NCBI GenBank assembly: GCA_003342895.1
Contig: PTFA01000035.1
Span: forward strand, 5,438,143 to 5,502,142
Source: Casuarius casuarius
Taxonomy: Eukaryota > Chordata > Aves > Casuariiformes > Casuariidae
Reading direction: 5' to 3'
DNA: 64,000 nt
In this document: piece after piece, positions 1 through 13,900 of the stretch
How the letters are laid out: the number at the start of each line of letters is the position of its first letter
Numbering within the stretch: the stretch's first letter is position 1
The notes under the pieces: generated by a model
What the model was told of the DNA's origin: nothing
Database searches by the model: none
The model's input: only the letters and a program-made list of their open reading frames with translations
Position numbers and translations under genes: made by a program

Positions 1-2890
1 TAACATTGCTTAAAACAAGAAAACACATGATATTGTGTCAGGATTCTAAGAAGAGATCTGTATTAGATTCTCTTGGGGATGTCTGTTGCCTTAATGCTGT
101 TGAAATCAGCAAAGCTAGGACAATTTATAGAAGATGAGCCTCAGCTTCTTTTGAAGTTTTAAATATTCCCCTGTAATTACTAAGAAAAATAAAGCATTGA
201 AGAAAAATAAATGCATTGAAGATGCATCTCAAAAATAAAAAGGTGCTAATTTTTTTAATGTGATAGCATTAGATCTTTCAAAATGAATGCTATTTTTTGA
301 TAGTGTTAGTGAGTTGTAATGCAAAAGAATCAGAGACTGTGACCTTTTCTAGCTATAGCAATTAGTCAGTATAAGGAGGAAATAGAGTCAGTATAAGAAG
401 GAAATAAAAAGGGGACATGAGCAATCTTGTTTACTCAATTAACCAAAAGGGTTTAAAAGGGGAGGGGGAATACCAGGGTAATTAAAACTGGTGGGGAGGC
501 CTGGCCTATGATTAGTTTAAAGTATATGCTATGGAGAGTCTTCTCGTAAAAGAACATGAAGTGCTAAATAATACCTGGTAATTTACTCTCAAATCAGTGC
601 AGAGCAATGGTTCCCTTTCCTGATCAAGTAACTCACTACACTAATAGAGAGCGGAGAGTGAGGATTAAGGTGCAGTTGTTGCAATGCTGTGAATGAATCC
701 TAGCTGTATTAACTTTTGTTTCACATGTTAAATATCAACCTTTAAATGAATTTCCAAAGGGCATTGATTACATCCATCCTTCAACACAAACAGCTCAGGC
801 AATGGAGGCTGAAGAAGAAAAGGACAAGCTGTTCTCTTTATAGGTAATACAGGTTCAGCTATAGCTGTATGTTGGCAGGAATAATGAAGGTATAGATACT
901 CAATCCTATTCCAAGTCACTTGTGTTTGTTGGGAATCTTGTATTTTCCTTCCTGGAAAAATGGCTTAAATCTATCTTTTATAGGACAATGATAGTGTTAT
1001 GCGGTATATCCCATCATATCCTGTACTTCTTTTTGTATTTGTGAGATGAGCATTCTTGAAAGCAAGATTATTAATCTTTGTCTAAATTACTTGTTTGTAA
1101 AGTTAAAATAAATTCATCGGGGGGCTTCTGAGGGTAAACTAATATTTGTAAACTACTGACTTCTAATATTACCAGTGTCACTAATGAGGTCACTCTTCAG
1201 AAAGGTGTTTCCAGGAGGATTTGGCTGCAAAATGCCACTTATATTGAGAGCTTTGTTTGGTCTTTGTTTTGCTTAGTCTTTAGTAGCACGTGAGTTTTCA
1301 GAGTGCAGCACAAGTCAGACAAGGGCTCTTCAGCTGTAGCTATTATCTTACCTGGGATTTCCCAGTATAAAATGCTTTTAAATCAATGTCTGTCCAAGAG
1401 TCAGGTTAGTGCCTGATTAGATCTGTCAAGTTTCATCCTCTAATGTGCTTTGTGCCAGATCCGGATTTGAGAATGAATAGTTACAATATTAAAAGTTAAT
1501 ATATGATATAATTGAAAGCTCTGTTGTGCAATTACTTTTTTCATTTTGAGTTTGTTACCCTAACAAGTACAGTAGGGCACAAATGAAAGGTTCTAATATC
1601 AGAAGATTTGCTGCATGATGTCATGCACTGCATCACTCCCAGAAGAATTCATGATAATTGTCACACAGTCTTGCCAAAATCATGAGCAGTGTGCAGTAAT
1701 GAAATCCTAATAGCAGACAGCTGCTTTTAAAGGCACACGTCTGTGGCTTTAAACTTTTACAAAGAAGGTGTGTTCCTGCTGCAAGGGTTAACTCTGGGTG
1801 CTTGTGCCTGACCCACACACACAACACCAGAGGACTGCCCCAGCCGTTCGGCAGAGCCGCTCCGATCCTGTGCGTTCTGCACGTGGCAGAAAAGGGGCAG
1901 TGTTACGAGTCTCCCTCCCAATTTCTCTTGACTGCTTGGCTGAGCCAGAGCCAAATGTCTGCCTCTGTTGATTTGAACTGCGTCATGGATTTCTAATTAT
2001 CCCTTACCTTCAGCGCCCTCACAGATCTTCTATTTTCCCAGGCTCCAGCCCTGGGAACACCGTTTTCTGGTGTGTATTTATTTTTTTATTTATAATTGGG
2101 TCATTGCCATGTGGCTTTGACCTCTCCAGTTGGCTTCAAAACCCATGTCGTGTGTGGAGGAGTCAATTTTCTGCCTCACAGCAGACACATTTGCTCCCTC
2201 TGTTTTTTAGGGTGGGGATCGTATCCCAAGCCAGTATCTCATTTCTTAAGAGACTGACTGCTGGATCATACTGAAATTAGTGATTGCAGCTTCCTACGAG
2301 TCATTTTGATGTTCAGCTTCATAGCCTGGCAGAAGAAGGAAGCTGTGACCATTATTTTGGGATTAACCCTCTTAAAAAAAAAGAGAGAAGGACAACTTCT
2401 GAGGCATCTCCATGCTAAAGCAAAGAGTTTAGTGGTGGAATATAAGCAGCTCCAAAAGATGGCTCTCAGGTTGTCATCCTGCCTTCCCTTTTCATGGTCC
2501 AGAAAGTTGTAACATGTCAGGGCATTTGCTGGTGTGTTCAGACTATGGAGAGAGAAACTGCAGACCAGACGTATTCAATGGTCAGAGGATCAGTCTACAG
2601 ATCAAGGTGATTCCTCATCACCTTTTTATTGATGGAGGCTCTCAGGGGTGACAGTCCTCATTAATATCTGTATGTGATGGTCCTGAATGTGTTTGGAAGG
2701 CCCACGTCTATATTCTGCTGCCTAGATTTCTTGTCTATTGATGGGTCGATTGCACCCTGTGGGAGACCTTGTGCTCTCAAAGCACTGATGTGAGCTGTCT
2801 GCTGAAGAGCAGTAACAGTTGTCACTGAATGATGAAGATAAGTGGAAATGCATTTATTGTCACAAGCAAATCTCCCCTGAGATGGTTACT
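1..2890. other. AT-rich gene-free DNA
   Basis: I see no gene here. All frames are broken by frequent stops; the longest open frames are under 75 codons and resemble no protein. The stretch from about 2,040 to 2,210 is repeat-free and more balanced in composition, and might be a conserved non-coding segment, but that is only an impression. No CpG-rich island, tRNA-like box or recognisable transposon is present. Confidence 0.7.
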
Positions 2891-5340
2891 GTACTGTTAC
2901 ACTTGAGTGGCTGGTGGATGAGTGTACAGTGTGAAGCAATGCCTCTGTGATGTACTGTGCATCATGTGTGTGATTTTTGCATTGGGTATTCTGTAAATAC
3001 ATTTAGTGGTATCTCCAGATGAACCACTTACGGAGCATGGTGGCAGTTCAGTTGCATCTAGCGCTCTAGGTTCATCTGGAGTCAGTGCTGTGGAGGCAGC
3101 TTCTAGTAGGTAGGGGCCATGTGTATGAACTCTGGACGCTGAAACAGGATTACCTGCCTGGACTGTAATAGTAGTCAAAGAGACAACAGTGAATCTGGAT
3201 CCTGTTGATATTCCAATTACGGAAGAGGCAGTCAGTTAGATAATGTAAAATCATGACTGCCTTTTCCTGGAAGAGGTTGTAACTCGGACCATGCTGTTTC
3301 TAAAGATCGTTGGTAATATGGAGAGACCGAATGACAGGGTTCTCTACTGGGATTGGTCCTGACCTATGTTGCTATTTCTCATGTGAAAACCTGATCAAGA
3401 ATAGGAGATGCACTTTCAGGATGGAATGACCAACACCGAAGTTAAACAAAAGCATTGTTTTGATATTTGTTTTATTCTGATGCAAAGTCTTGTGAGTAGG
3501 GTCTCTTAAACGAGTGGGGGAAGAGGGATTTGGTATTTCAAAGACAAAAATTGGGGAGCCTAACCTCACACTGAGAATGATTTCTGTTTGAAGACTGAAT
3601 TGCCAGGTGACAGTTTCAAACTGTATTAGCAAGGAGGAAGGTGGGAACAGGAGGAGGGAACAGTTTGTACCTCTTGGGTGTAACCTCGCAAAGGCTGCTT
3701 GAGGACCCAAGACCGTGGTTTTGAGGAGGCTTACCCCAGAGTGCACTGACAGTGAAAATAGTTTTCTTCTCAAAGCTGCTTGTTGTTTAAAGAGGGAACA
3801 AGATGCTGAGCACACTGATGAAAATAGAAAATAAAGGCTGGATAGTAGCAGTCAGGCTGATTTTCAAATGAACTCTAAAATGGTAATTTTAAGCTAGATG
3901 TCTGTATGATTACCCTCAAGATAATAGCTCTTAGTAAACCTGAGTTTCTAGTGGGAAATTCTGAAGAATAAACACACTCTGCTTTGTCTAGGTTCAGAAG
4001 GAAAGTTCTGAGATTTCCTGTGGAAAGTCAAATCAAAATATAATAAAGTTCCACAGTAATCAATGTTGAGTGATTTACAGGGCTTCTAGATTGTAATTTC
4101 TCATTACAAGCTCTAAAACCCATCAGAGATTTCAGGTACACAGTTCCATGGGAGGGAATCTGGAATCACTGTCTCCCCACTTTCGGTCAGGATCACTTGG
4201 ACTTTCTGGCTTCCAGATCTGCAAAAGGAAATACTTAGAGTCACCAGAAGGAGGAAGTCATCAGCTTGTCTCAATAGGGGAACTGAAACAACGTATTTTG
4301 TTAGAAGTCCACCACAACTCTAACATTTATTCAAAAAACCCGTTGTATTTTGGAGAATAAACATTTCCCACAAAAGACAGACTTTCCAAAAGGGCGTGGA
4401 CCAACTCTTGTAGCCGATGACCGCGGCTGTAGAACAATAGCCACAACACTGGTGGCTGTGGCTATAGAGCAATGGCATTGCAGGTGGATCAGGTCTTGGG
4501 CTGAAGGTGGTATGCCATGAAGAGACACAGCAGGATTAGGAAATGCATCAAGAATGGCTGTGCCCTTACTGTAAATATGGAGAGAGCCAGTGGGCCCCCG
4601 AAAGTAAAAATTGCCACAAGATAACAAAAGTCTTTACCTTTAAGCAGTAAGAAGGGTTGGGTGCCAATCAACCCTGTGCCATGATGTGGTTTTAAGGAAA
4701 CCAGAATGTGGTGGAGTATATGGGCAGAATATGTTCTGGAAATATGGGCAAGGCAGTAAATAGATCTCCCTCCAGAGCAAGAAAAAAACACAGTTATTTA
4801 CTGCTCCAGAAACAGAGTTAACAGCTCTGGGTGAGTGGACTGGGAAGCTGAATAAGCCTTTTTTAATTATAGCAGGCCAAATAAGTCTTTTGTCTAACCA
4901 CTCATAAACAAAGCATACACAGCAAACCTGTAAGTATAGTAGTGAAGATCCAAGGGAGGGCTGCACTTACGTGCTCTGCCATGGGAGAAGTATGCTACGG
5001 AAATCGGTGGGCGGGTGATGTTGGGTAGAAGAGGCTCTCTAGGAATGAATGGATTTCTCTAAGTCTCTTAAAACATTCGGAGTGATATAGATATGTGCCT
5101 AGGAGTACCCAAGGACCTTTTTTTTCAAATTTCTGAGAAATAGTTGAGTATACTGCACTATTTACTTTGTGCAAATAGATCCCTTCCTACACCCACACAA
5201 ATTAGGGAAGCTTCAGTTTATCTAAGCTTTGTGCATTTATATCCAATACCTATAGTATGTCTTTCATCTAATACCTTTAGTATGTCTACCCTAAGGATGC
5301 AAAAGAAGTTGATAAGGGTGTTAGCTTTGAGTGATGCAGT
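2891..5340. other. Gene-free DNA, possible unclassified old repeats
   Basis: No coding gene is supported. The longest open frames are on the minus strand, about 147 codons within 3,372-3,815 and about 108 within 4,640-4,966. They look like no known protein and have no start or splice context that I trust. A 13-bp perfect inverted repeat at 3,013-3,081 is listed separately. The block 4,370-4,970 has a texture like an old mobile element, but I cannot assign it to a family. Confidence 0.5.
3013..3081. repeat. 13-bp perfect inverted repeat
   Basis: CTCCAGATGAACC at 3,013-3,025 is the exact reverse complement of the 13 bases at 3,069-3,081, with 43 bases between. The flanking bases do not extend the pairing. 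It could form a hairpin in RNA or mark the edge of an old element. Thirteen exact paired bases this close together is uncommon, but chance in 64 kb is possible. Confidence 0.8.
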
Positions 5341-8300
5341 GCTATGAGATTGTTTCTGGGCAGTGATATCTTTAGAATCTTATGTTCTTTAACAAGAAGA
5401 ATGGCCATCATGGTGCACTCAGTGCATTTGGGAAGACAGTGCACACTTAAGGTACTGCAATATGAAATCAGCTCAGTCAGATTTTTTTTTGTTACTCCTC
5501 CTTTCGCGGTATCTTAATGGTGTAATATTTCTCTGTCATTTTTAGAGTTAGTTTCTTGGTGGGGAATAATAATAGTAATGTAAACCTGCCACATTGGGCA
5601 AGTGTCTTAGCTATGAATACTCTATTTCACAACATTTTGCTTTTGTCATATTGTTAAATGCTTAAGTGAAACAATATTAAAGTAGGCAGTAATTTTTTTT
5701 TTTTTTAAAAGGAGATCACAAAATGAAAATAATGAAGTAGCACTTCTTTGCCAGGGGCTTTAGCTGTATAAACAGAAGTAAATATTAGATCCATCTCTAA
5801 GTTCTGCGGGAGAGAGAGTGGAGAGATCATGCTGATTATTTTTTACGCAGGACCAATGTAATAATTGAGAACACTATCCTGAAAGAATGAACAGACACAT
5901 GAATAAAATGGATTTATTTTCAAGGAAGTGCATGATGAAAGGCAGAATTGAAATGAAGAATGAAATCTGTGTGCCAATGAAGCTTGGCTGCCAACAACTG
6001 GATAGAGGGAAATAGAAAGGTGGCTGCTTAGTAGTATTACTCTCTCCTCTGTATTATTTTGATGCATATAAATAGATGTGGTAAGCATGGAACATATTTT
6101 CTGTGACAGCTCAGAAGTTGGACATGGGGAGGAAGTCAGCTCCTTGTGCTCTTACAGAATTTTAATAATTGGGTACTACCAATGCCACTTCCCTGCTCTG
6201 CTTGGGCTTTGATGCATATACACCACCTGGGTGCATGGCTCCCATTTTAATATTTGTACTGAGTCTTCACAATATGTTTTGAGCCAAGAGGTTTACTTGC
6301 TGAAGCACTGGGTGCCTGCTAGACCAGTTAGCAATAATACAGCTGATTTTGACAGCAGAGAAGAGACCACAGCATCCAGTTAATGGTACTTTCTGAAAGG
6401 GGAGATTGCTTGAATTCCCCAAACCTCATTTTTGGAATGACACAGTACAGCAGCACCTTTCCCTCTGTTTAATGTGAAGGATGTCTTTTGCTTCCATAGC
6501 TGCCCTTTAGTATATCGTGCCAGAATAATTAATGATGTTTTGGTAAATGGGACACGGGCGTATATCCTTCCAAATGTACTGTGATCTTCCTCTGATTTCT
6601 GTGGGTTTCCTCACAAACCAGAGTGAGGCCTGAGGAAATAAAACAGAAGAATTACTTGGAGAAGAGAACAGTAGCGAAGAGTCTTAGTTTTTCACCAGAC
6701 CTTGCAGTGAGATATCCAACTAGATCTATTCACCTTGATGCATTAGATGATGGCATATGCAGGAACCCTAATTCTTTGGGGTGGTGTCCTAACAGCACTG
6801 TGCCTGTGCAACTAGACAATTCTAAAGTTCATCTCATTTTCAAGGCTTTCAAAAGAAGTGGATGTGGGCAAGCTCAAAACTGCTGTCTTTCTGTACACTT
6901 CCCACCTAGGTGACGATGTTTTCAGTCACAACACACATTTATGCAGATTAATTCCATAATTTTTCCTGTGATCATGAAGAAGTTTGTTCTTATTGAAATG
7001 TTTAATGCTATGGGACAACTGTGCCACAGGAGCTCAGGCATTGGTCTGAATCTCTTCTTCAGTGTGGGCTGGAGTACATCTGTTTTCCTTAAAAAGCCAA
7101 ACACCACCATTTCGCTTTGAAGGATTTTGTTTCTAATCTTTCTACTGTTAAGAACGGGTGTAATGAGAGGGAACAGAAACCATCGCTGGAGTTCTAATGC
7201 AGCCTGATGAGCCTTCGTGAAGCATTCAAATACCATGAGTTCCACACAAATGACTATAAATAATTGCCTAGGTTGGCCTGACCTCGGGTTGTCTGAGAAG
7301 ATGATCTGATAATGGCACGAGTGACTCTGATTCTGTTCTGAAGCCGAGATCCCATTTAGGATTATACTTATTTGAACTCTCTGTAATTTAAGAAGGAAGC
7401 TTTCTGCATGCGCCAGTACTGGAAGCACAGTCTGAGCTCAAGGGTCACTGATGTGGCAGTTGAAATCATCGTGAAATAAGTCACTTGGGACGTGAGTTTA
7501 AGCAAAACCAAAAACTTTACCTCCTGTTTGACAGTGCAGCTTTTTTTTCCCCTGGTCTCTCAACCCTGGTCATCATAGCCCTGTTTAATATTAACTCTGT
7601 TTTGCAGACTAGCTCAGGCATATACCTCTTTGTAGGAGCTTTGACATTGAGCTTGGCACATTTTGGAGTACACAGCAATCCCAGAGCAGCTTGCAGAAGG
7701 CGACGTTGGGTACCGCCTCTTTGCCTGGAAGCATCCTTGCCTACTTTCCCTCTCAGTGGCAAGTGGTGGGCATTAGTTTCCACAAATTATTATCCCATTT
7801 CATGAAAAGCGGTCCAAAAAAGAGATCACTATTAGCCAAAGCAGCCTTTATTACCAGCCTGCTTTGTCACTCCTTTCATTCTTTCCTGACAAATTATAAA
7901 GAACAAACCTAAACATTTTTTCTTAAACTAGTATTTTACAGAATGCTTAGTACTAGCAATAGTCCCATTACTTCTTGACAGTACAACCCAAAATGCTCAG
8001 AACTCATAGCATTTCTTCAGTCGTGATCTTGATGATAGGTAACNATAGGAACAAAATAAAAATTTTCTTTGGTTTTTGACCTGTTAGAATACCGTAGCCA
8101 CAACTAGAGGGATGTGAAACTTGTTTTTATTAACAAAGTTGTCAAAATTTCATAGTCAATGTATCCCCCAAAATGTATTGTCTTCAACAGAGACAGAAAA
8201 GTGTTTAAAAAAGAGAAAAGAAAGAAAGAAAAAATTAGAATTGGCAGCACTTTCTCAAAACAGCTATGTCTGTGGCTTGATATATGTGATATTGTCTGAA

Positions 8301-10050
8301 ATTCTTTGGATTTTACAGCAAATCATGATTTTAGATTGCTGTAGAAAGCTCCAGCTTGGAAGTTGTGATAAATGTACTACTGGGAGGGACACAAACCACG
8401 CCAAAATGGCACACAGCCTGGCAAAAAAAAATGGGAGCTGATGCTGCCAGTGAAGGTATTTGCTGTTGTTGGTTATATGTGTGGCAAAAAAAAGTTTGGG
8501 AAGTCCCTCTCTTAGAATAAATAACTCCCTGAGGGTAGATGGTCTATGAAGATTAACTGTGACCTCCTTAGGCCAGGCTGTTACTGTATAGTTTTGTTAC
8601 TGGTACCATCTGAAAATCTTTAAACCTTATACAAGACTAGAAGAAATCTCCAGAGAGGTCTACATGTTGTTTTATTTCTTCTCAAATGGTTGTAAAAACA
8701 ATATAATATTACTGTTTTGAGGAATCTCCGAAGAAGTGTGAAAACTTTAATACTCGAACACCAGTGTCTTTTCTGAACAACAGTTTGGTATTCCTAAATC
8801 ATAACTCAGGTTATCCTTTCTCTCCATCTTAGCCAAGAGCAATCCATTCAGGGATGTGACTATGTATTTGGGGAAGCTTTGGGGCCAACATGATTTAAGT
8901 TGGCCTTAGTGATAATATGAATCATAAGTAAATCAGTCTGCACTATCGTAAATTGAACCATACAGGGAGAATGGAGATCTAATTAGGAAGACTACGTGGG
9001 GATGACAGTTTTATAGGTGTGAGAAAGGTGACAGGTAGGGCATTCCACAGGCCAGATTTTAACTTTTTATATAATTTTTATATATACTGTTTGCAATTCA
9101 TTGTAACCTGTTAGTTGAGATTTTCAAAATACCTGTACAACTTAGTCATGTCTTCCATTGAAGTGTAGTGGGCGATAAGTTTAAATACCATGATTTAGAA
9201 AAAAATTATTAAAATACTTTGGATCATTACTGAAGCATACGGTAATACATTTGTGTGAGGATAAAGAAAAGGCAGGTGAGATCTACTGTGTGGGTAGGCA
9301 AGCCTCCAAGAGTGTTAACATTTTATTTTAAGAGATGAATTAAAGCTTCAGAATTGCTCTAGACTTGGCAGGTAAGGATTGTTATGCTTCATCTTGCCTC
9401 TTGGCCAGAAAGCTCAGTAAGTGGGCGCTTGCCAGATAACGGCAGTCTTCCCCACTACCTGAATTTAATTTAAAACATTCGGTGCAGCCCTGATTTTAAT
9501 CCTTTCATTTTGGTTTTGAGTTACCGCATATATGGCACAATGGAAATATTTTTTTTAAACTCAAATTAGAAACATATTTTAGGAGACAAAAAGAAGTGCC
9601 TGTCTTCAATGCAGAATGAAACGTCTTTAACTTCTAGATGAAATATAACCATGGTAACATTTTACCTGAAATGTTTGATTATCAATAGAGAAATGTGGGG
9701 GTTTTGTGATGTGCTTTTTGCTTCCCCTACCCCTTTCAGTTTGTACAAATTGCACTAAATTTCCTTCAGGATGGCCAAACTTTGTAATATTGCAAAGAAA
9801 ATGTGTTTTTAAAATAACTTGGGACAGAAGTGTGATGTGTCAAAGGTAAATATCAATGTGTTTTTTTTTTTTTTTTACTTTATTTTGATGGGCGACTACA
9901 AATGTCAGAATGCTCCTACTCTAGCCAAATTGTGGAAGGGTAAACACAATGCAAACACCCACATTTTACATTCTGCATCTAAAATACTGTTTTTAAAATT
10001 TTGAGTTTTTTTTAATTTCCCATAATTGGCGGTAACAGTGTTGTCCCCTC
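5341..10050. other. AT-rich gene-free DNA with T-runs
   Basis: No gene is supported. The region holds a run of 14 T at 5,693-5,706, a run of 16 T at 9,861-9,876, and one undetermined base (N) at 8,044. A minus-strand open frame of about 168 codons at 6,922-7,428 begins with GTG, and its first in-frame ATG lies roughly 65 codons in; it matches no family I recognise. I see no transposon relic that can be named. Confidence 0.65.
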
Positions 10051-10259
10051 TCAGAGTGTGTTTCCAGGATGTACCGTCAACTTCTGCTCTAAAAACAGAG
10101 CAGAGTACAGGAAGTATAAGTTCCCCAAAAATCTGAATCTAAAAACTGTGGGACGAGTGTAAGAGTGACACCTTTGTTTTGTTGCCCAGGCCAGCCTTGT
10201 TTCTGCCACAAAGCAGAGTAATATGCCCTGTGGACAGAGAAGAAAGTAGATTTTGTAAT

Positions 10260-10460
10260 GCTGCCATGGTGTTCTCATAAGCAGGCTGGAAAAGGAGGTT
10301 CTTTATGGAACTACTGCAGGGTATTATCAATAAGACCCATGAAATAATCATTTTATACCAGTAGCATTGGAAAACTTCATCAGACATAATGTGTCCTGTT
10401 CTGAAAAGCGTAGTGGAAATCTGTATTCAATGAGTATTACTGGTGATTCACTGTCAAAAA
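10260..10460 (+). mobile_element. CR1 LINE relic, 3' reverse-transcriptase region (copy A)
   Basis: This is a decayed fragment of a CR1 non-LTR retrotransposon in sense orientation. The stretch 10,317-10,402 follows the familiar CR1 layout: an imperfect GGTATTATCAATAAGACC segment, then GAAATAATCATTTTATACCAG, a short CATTGG block, and a closing TGTCCTGTTCTG. It corresponds to the region just downstream of the RT catalytic domain. The same order of blocks recurs about 524 bases downstream in copy B. Antisense translations of the two copies share an FQC.W..MIIS pattern, which supports common origin. It has stops and indels, no poly(A) tail (normal for CR1), and no visible target-site duplication. 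Its outer boundaries are uncertain, and sequence back to about 10,050 may also belong to it. Confidence 0.7.
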
Positions 10461-10469
10461 ATGGAAAGC

Positions 10470-10960
10470 TATATTGGGTGGGATTTCACAGAGATCCTGG
10501 GTATGGTGCTAGTCAACATACTCATCAAAAACATGGACGAAAGTAGAGAGTATAGATTAAATTTGCAGACGACACCAGACTGAGAGACTGCAAGTACGTT
10601 ATGGAACCGGATTTGGATTCAAAATTCTCTCTCAGATATGAACTGAAGAAACACCAGGACTCTAGTCCGTGAGGACCACGGGGAGGGACTGGCTGTAGAC
10701 AGGAATACTGTAATCTACTGCATAAACAAGCGGGGGAAGTGACTAAAGGGGTGTCAGTCATTGCAACTCCTTCAGCCTTGTGCCGCATTGAATGTGGTAT
10801 CATGCTGTTGAGAAGAAAGGCACGTGCTGCACTGGAGTACAGGGGTATTATCACTGTGATCCGTGAAATGATCATTTGATTCCAGGAGCACTGGAAAGCT
10901 GCTTCAAGTATAGCATGTCCTGCTCTGGACACTGCTTTTCAGAAAGGAGCCCCGAGGGGA
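10470..10960 (+). mobile_element. CR1 LINE relic with intact KFADDTRL motif (copy B)
   Basis: This is a second decayed CR1 fragment in the same orientation. At 10,559-10,582 the plus strand reads K-F-A-D-D-T-R-L. This is the F-A-D-D reverse-transcriptase active-site signature in its typical CR1 setting, preceded by an LVNIL.KNMD-like stretch that corresponds to the LFNIFINDLD region once frameshifts are allowed. About 260 bases later the block GGGTATTATCA...GAAATGATCATTTGATTCCAG...TGTCCTGCTCTGG repeats that of copy A. Frameshifts and stops make it nonfunctional. Either two fragments inserted near each other, or one local duplication occurred. Confidence 0.8.
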
Positions 10961-13900
10961 GGTAATTCAGTATAGAGAGCTAAGAATACTTTGAGGTCTA
11001 CAGATATCATTCACCATCTAATTCACTGAGATAGTGCCCATTGACTTGTTACAAATGACTCCTGGGATTCAATAAAATCAAGTTTTTTGAAAATGGCCTT
11101 TACCTGGCATTTCAAACATGTGGATGCAGATTAGCCAGTAAATCAGGCCTGCATCAATATAATTTATGCATACGCTTTTTTTTATGCTTGCATGTTGGCA
11201 GCAGGATGTGAAAATATGAGTAGTTGCTATGCAGCTGCAGTTTGAGAGCGTCAATACTTAGTTCTTTGGAGGATCATTTAGGGCCTACATCTGAAAAAAA
11301 TGTACCCATGTGTCACGTCTGTATGGACATAGCAAAATAATACGTTGTGACTGGGACTACTGAAACACAATCTATAGTACCAGTCAGTTGCTTGTCTAGA
11401 TGCTGAACTGTTTGCATATGTGATCGTCTTACCAGGCTACTGTCTGAATTTACTTTTCTTCTAGGAACAATATAAAGAATAACATTTGATACAGCTTTAG
11501 AAAATCCCCTTGAGAAGTTTGACTTTCTATGAATTATGACTATAAATGCTGTCAGCGAAACATGAAACAACTTATTGACTGAGTCAGCAAATTAAATATT
11601 CCCTTATTAGGTGATCTTACTAGTGCTCATGTGGGGGAGCAGGGGTGTTTAATGGTGTAAATGAAGCCAATGGGAAAATGGCCTATTTCTGTTGTGCCTG
11701 GGAAATGGTGGAGATGCAAGTGACCTCATTTAAATGTAGCTTCCCTGAGTAGCGTGTTTGTATGCAGAAAAGGTCATTTTGTCGTCCTTGGGCGGTGGTC
11801 AGGAACCGCATCTGACACGATCGCGGTTAGAGATAAAGCAGCATGAAAGAGAGGAAGGGGCAGACGGGGTATCGCTAGTGAGGAAAGCTTATCTGGGGCC
11901 CGCTGGCCACCCTGGCAAAGTGTAAAAAGGCCAATTAGCTCTCTGCTTATCCTTCCCTTCCTGTTGTTCCCTGCCCAGACGTGAGCCACTCGCAACCTTT
12001 CCTTCAGCCTTTGAGCAATGAGTTGCTTTTTCTTAGGACTGGCAGGAAATCATTTAATAAGCTGGGGGGAGGGAGAAGTTTCCTGTTCTAGTTACTCCGT
12101 ACGTAATTCTTAAGCTAAAAAGAAAAGACAATTCAGTGGACAAGACCACCAGCCCCAGTGTCCTGATGCTCGTTCCTCTGAAGGCGAAAGTCTAGCCAAG
12201 CAGACCATGTCCCCATGGATTTGGACTTAATCCCAGTAGGACCCCAAAAGCTTTAAATGCATTTAAAAAAAACGAATGAGCTGAGACTGTTGAAGTTGCA
12301 GGGTAATATAATGGCAACACTTTCAAGGCCACAACTGTGGGATTAGGTCTGTGCAGGTGGGGCTGGATTGTGACCTCAGGGCCTTGTTTTTAAACTGGAA
12401 CCCTACAAATTTTTTTATGATGAATCAGTTTAAGTGAAGCCCATTTTGCAGTACATACAAAAAGTGTAGCCGGGATTGGTTATGTATTTGTCTTATCTTA
12501 TACCATCCAGTGTTAACACTTGACCGTACTACTTCACTCTACCAGTAAATGAGGTTTATTACTTTTAATCCTAAGGAGACCAAGAGTGACACAAAGAAAT
12601 TCATTGTGTGTGTGAGTACCAGTGACAGAACAGTGCTGGCCCGAGTTAAGCCTTAGGCAGGCAGGACCTGCATAACCTTTCCCTGGCCACTGCACTGCGG
12701 CTGGGCAGCAGCTCCCCAGGTACCAGCTCAGCCCTTCATTTCTGCACTGTAGGACTGTAGTGGAGTGTCTGCAGCCAGATGCACTGGGGTAATATGGAGC
12801 AAATGCAGATATCCTAGAGTCTGCTGTAAAGATCTAACACTATCAGATGGCTAAAATGCATGAGACAGTTACAGAAATCCTACTAATACTTTTGATGGGT
12901 TCATCTCCTGAATTTTTCTTACCTGTCTTATTCTTGATCCTGGTAAATTTGAATACTGTTGATAAGATTACATACACATTCATGAAGTAATGTGTGTACT
13001 TTTTTAAGGCTGTGTAAAAACATTATTGTATCCATCCGAGTGCGTGCACGATGGACATAAGTTGTTTGTCGAAAGCCCCTGGCAAATTTACAGACTTAAT
13101 ACTTTTATAGTATTAGAGAGTTGCACTTATGTGTAGTATATTTTAAAAAATATAAATTTGATAACTAACAATTTTGTAACATGTCTGATAAATTCTGTAT
13201 GGTTCAGTGAGGAATACTTTTTAGATAGTTTCCTTATTAGAAGTGGTACCAACTAAATCTGTGCAGTTAAGGAGAAAAACCTAACCTTGGCTGTGCTTCC
13301 AAGTGTATAAACTGGATTATTGAACACCTGAAGGCAAACTGCTTACTAAAGATCTAGAATTTCTGTTTTCTGAAAGAAGTGCATATTTGTTTCTTGAGCA
13401 GATATCCTCAGCACGGCTGAGAAACCTCTCAGCAAGCACAACAGTTCTGGAGGGTCTCGAGGAAGGATGTGACAATGTTCTGCAAGACGGGTGATCTGCC
13501 AGACTGGCTGCCTCCGGTGACTCTGAGACCCAGTCAGGTATGGCAATGAGTTCAGTTTTATCGATCTGTAACACATTTCAGGTGAATTGATCAAAACCTG
13601 GAATTGGCAGCTTTGTCCCTATTGGGATTTAACTTTTCTGTGCTGTAATGAGTGGCACAGACGATTCTAGTTTAATGTTGCTAATTGTCACTTGACAAAG
13701 CTAATGGATTACAGGCGAAGTTGTTTTCTTCAAAATCTGAAAGAGAAATTTAGTAGCTCAAGGAGGCAGCGGATATCCCTAAACTATGCTCTCTTTCTGC
13801 TTTCCGGAACAGTTGTCATCAACCCAGTCTCGTCTTCCTTCTAGCTTTAGTTTTAAAATGAGTTCGTTAATTGTCATAGTCCTACATATCTACATTTCTA

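Noticed and set aside
6922..7428. Minus-strand open frame of about 168 codons in AT-rich DNA
   Set aside because: Begins with GTG; the first ATG is about 65 codons in, and the protein resembles nothing known.
13402..13540. Possible coding exon between an AG and CAG|GTATGG
   Set aside because: All three plus frames contain stops inside the interval.
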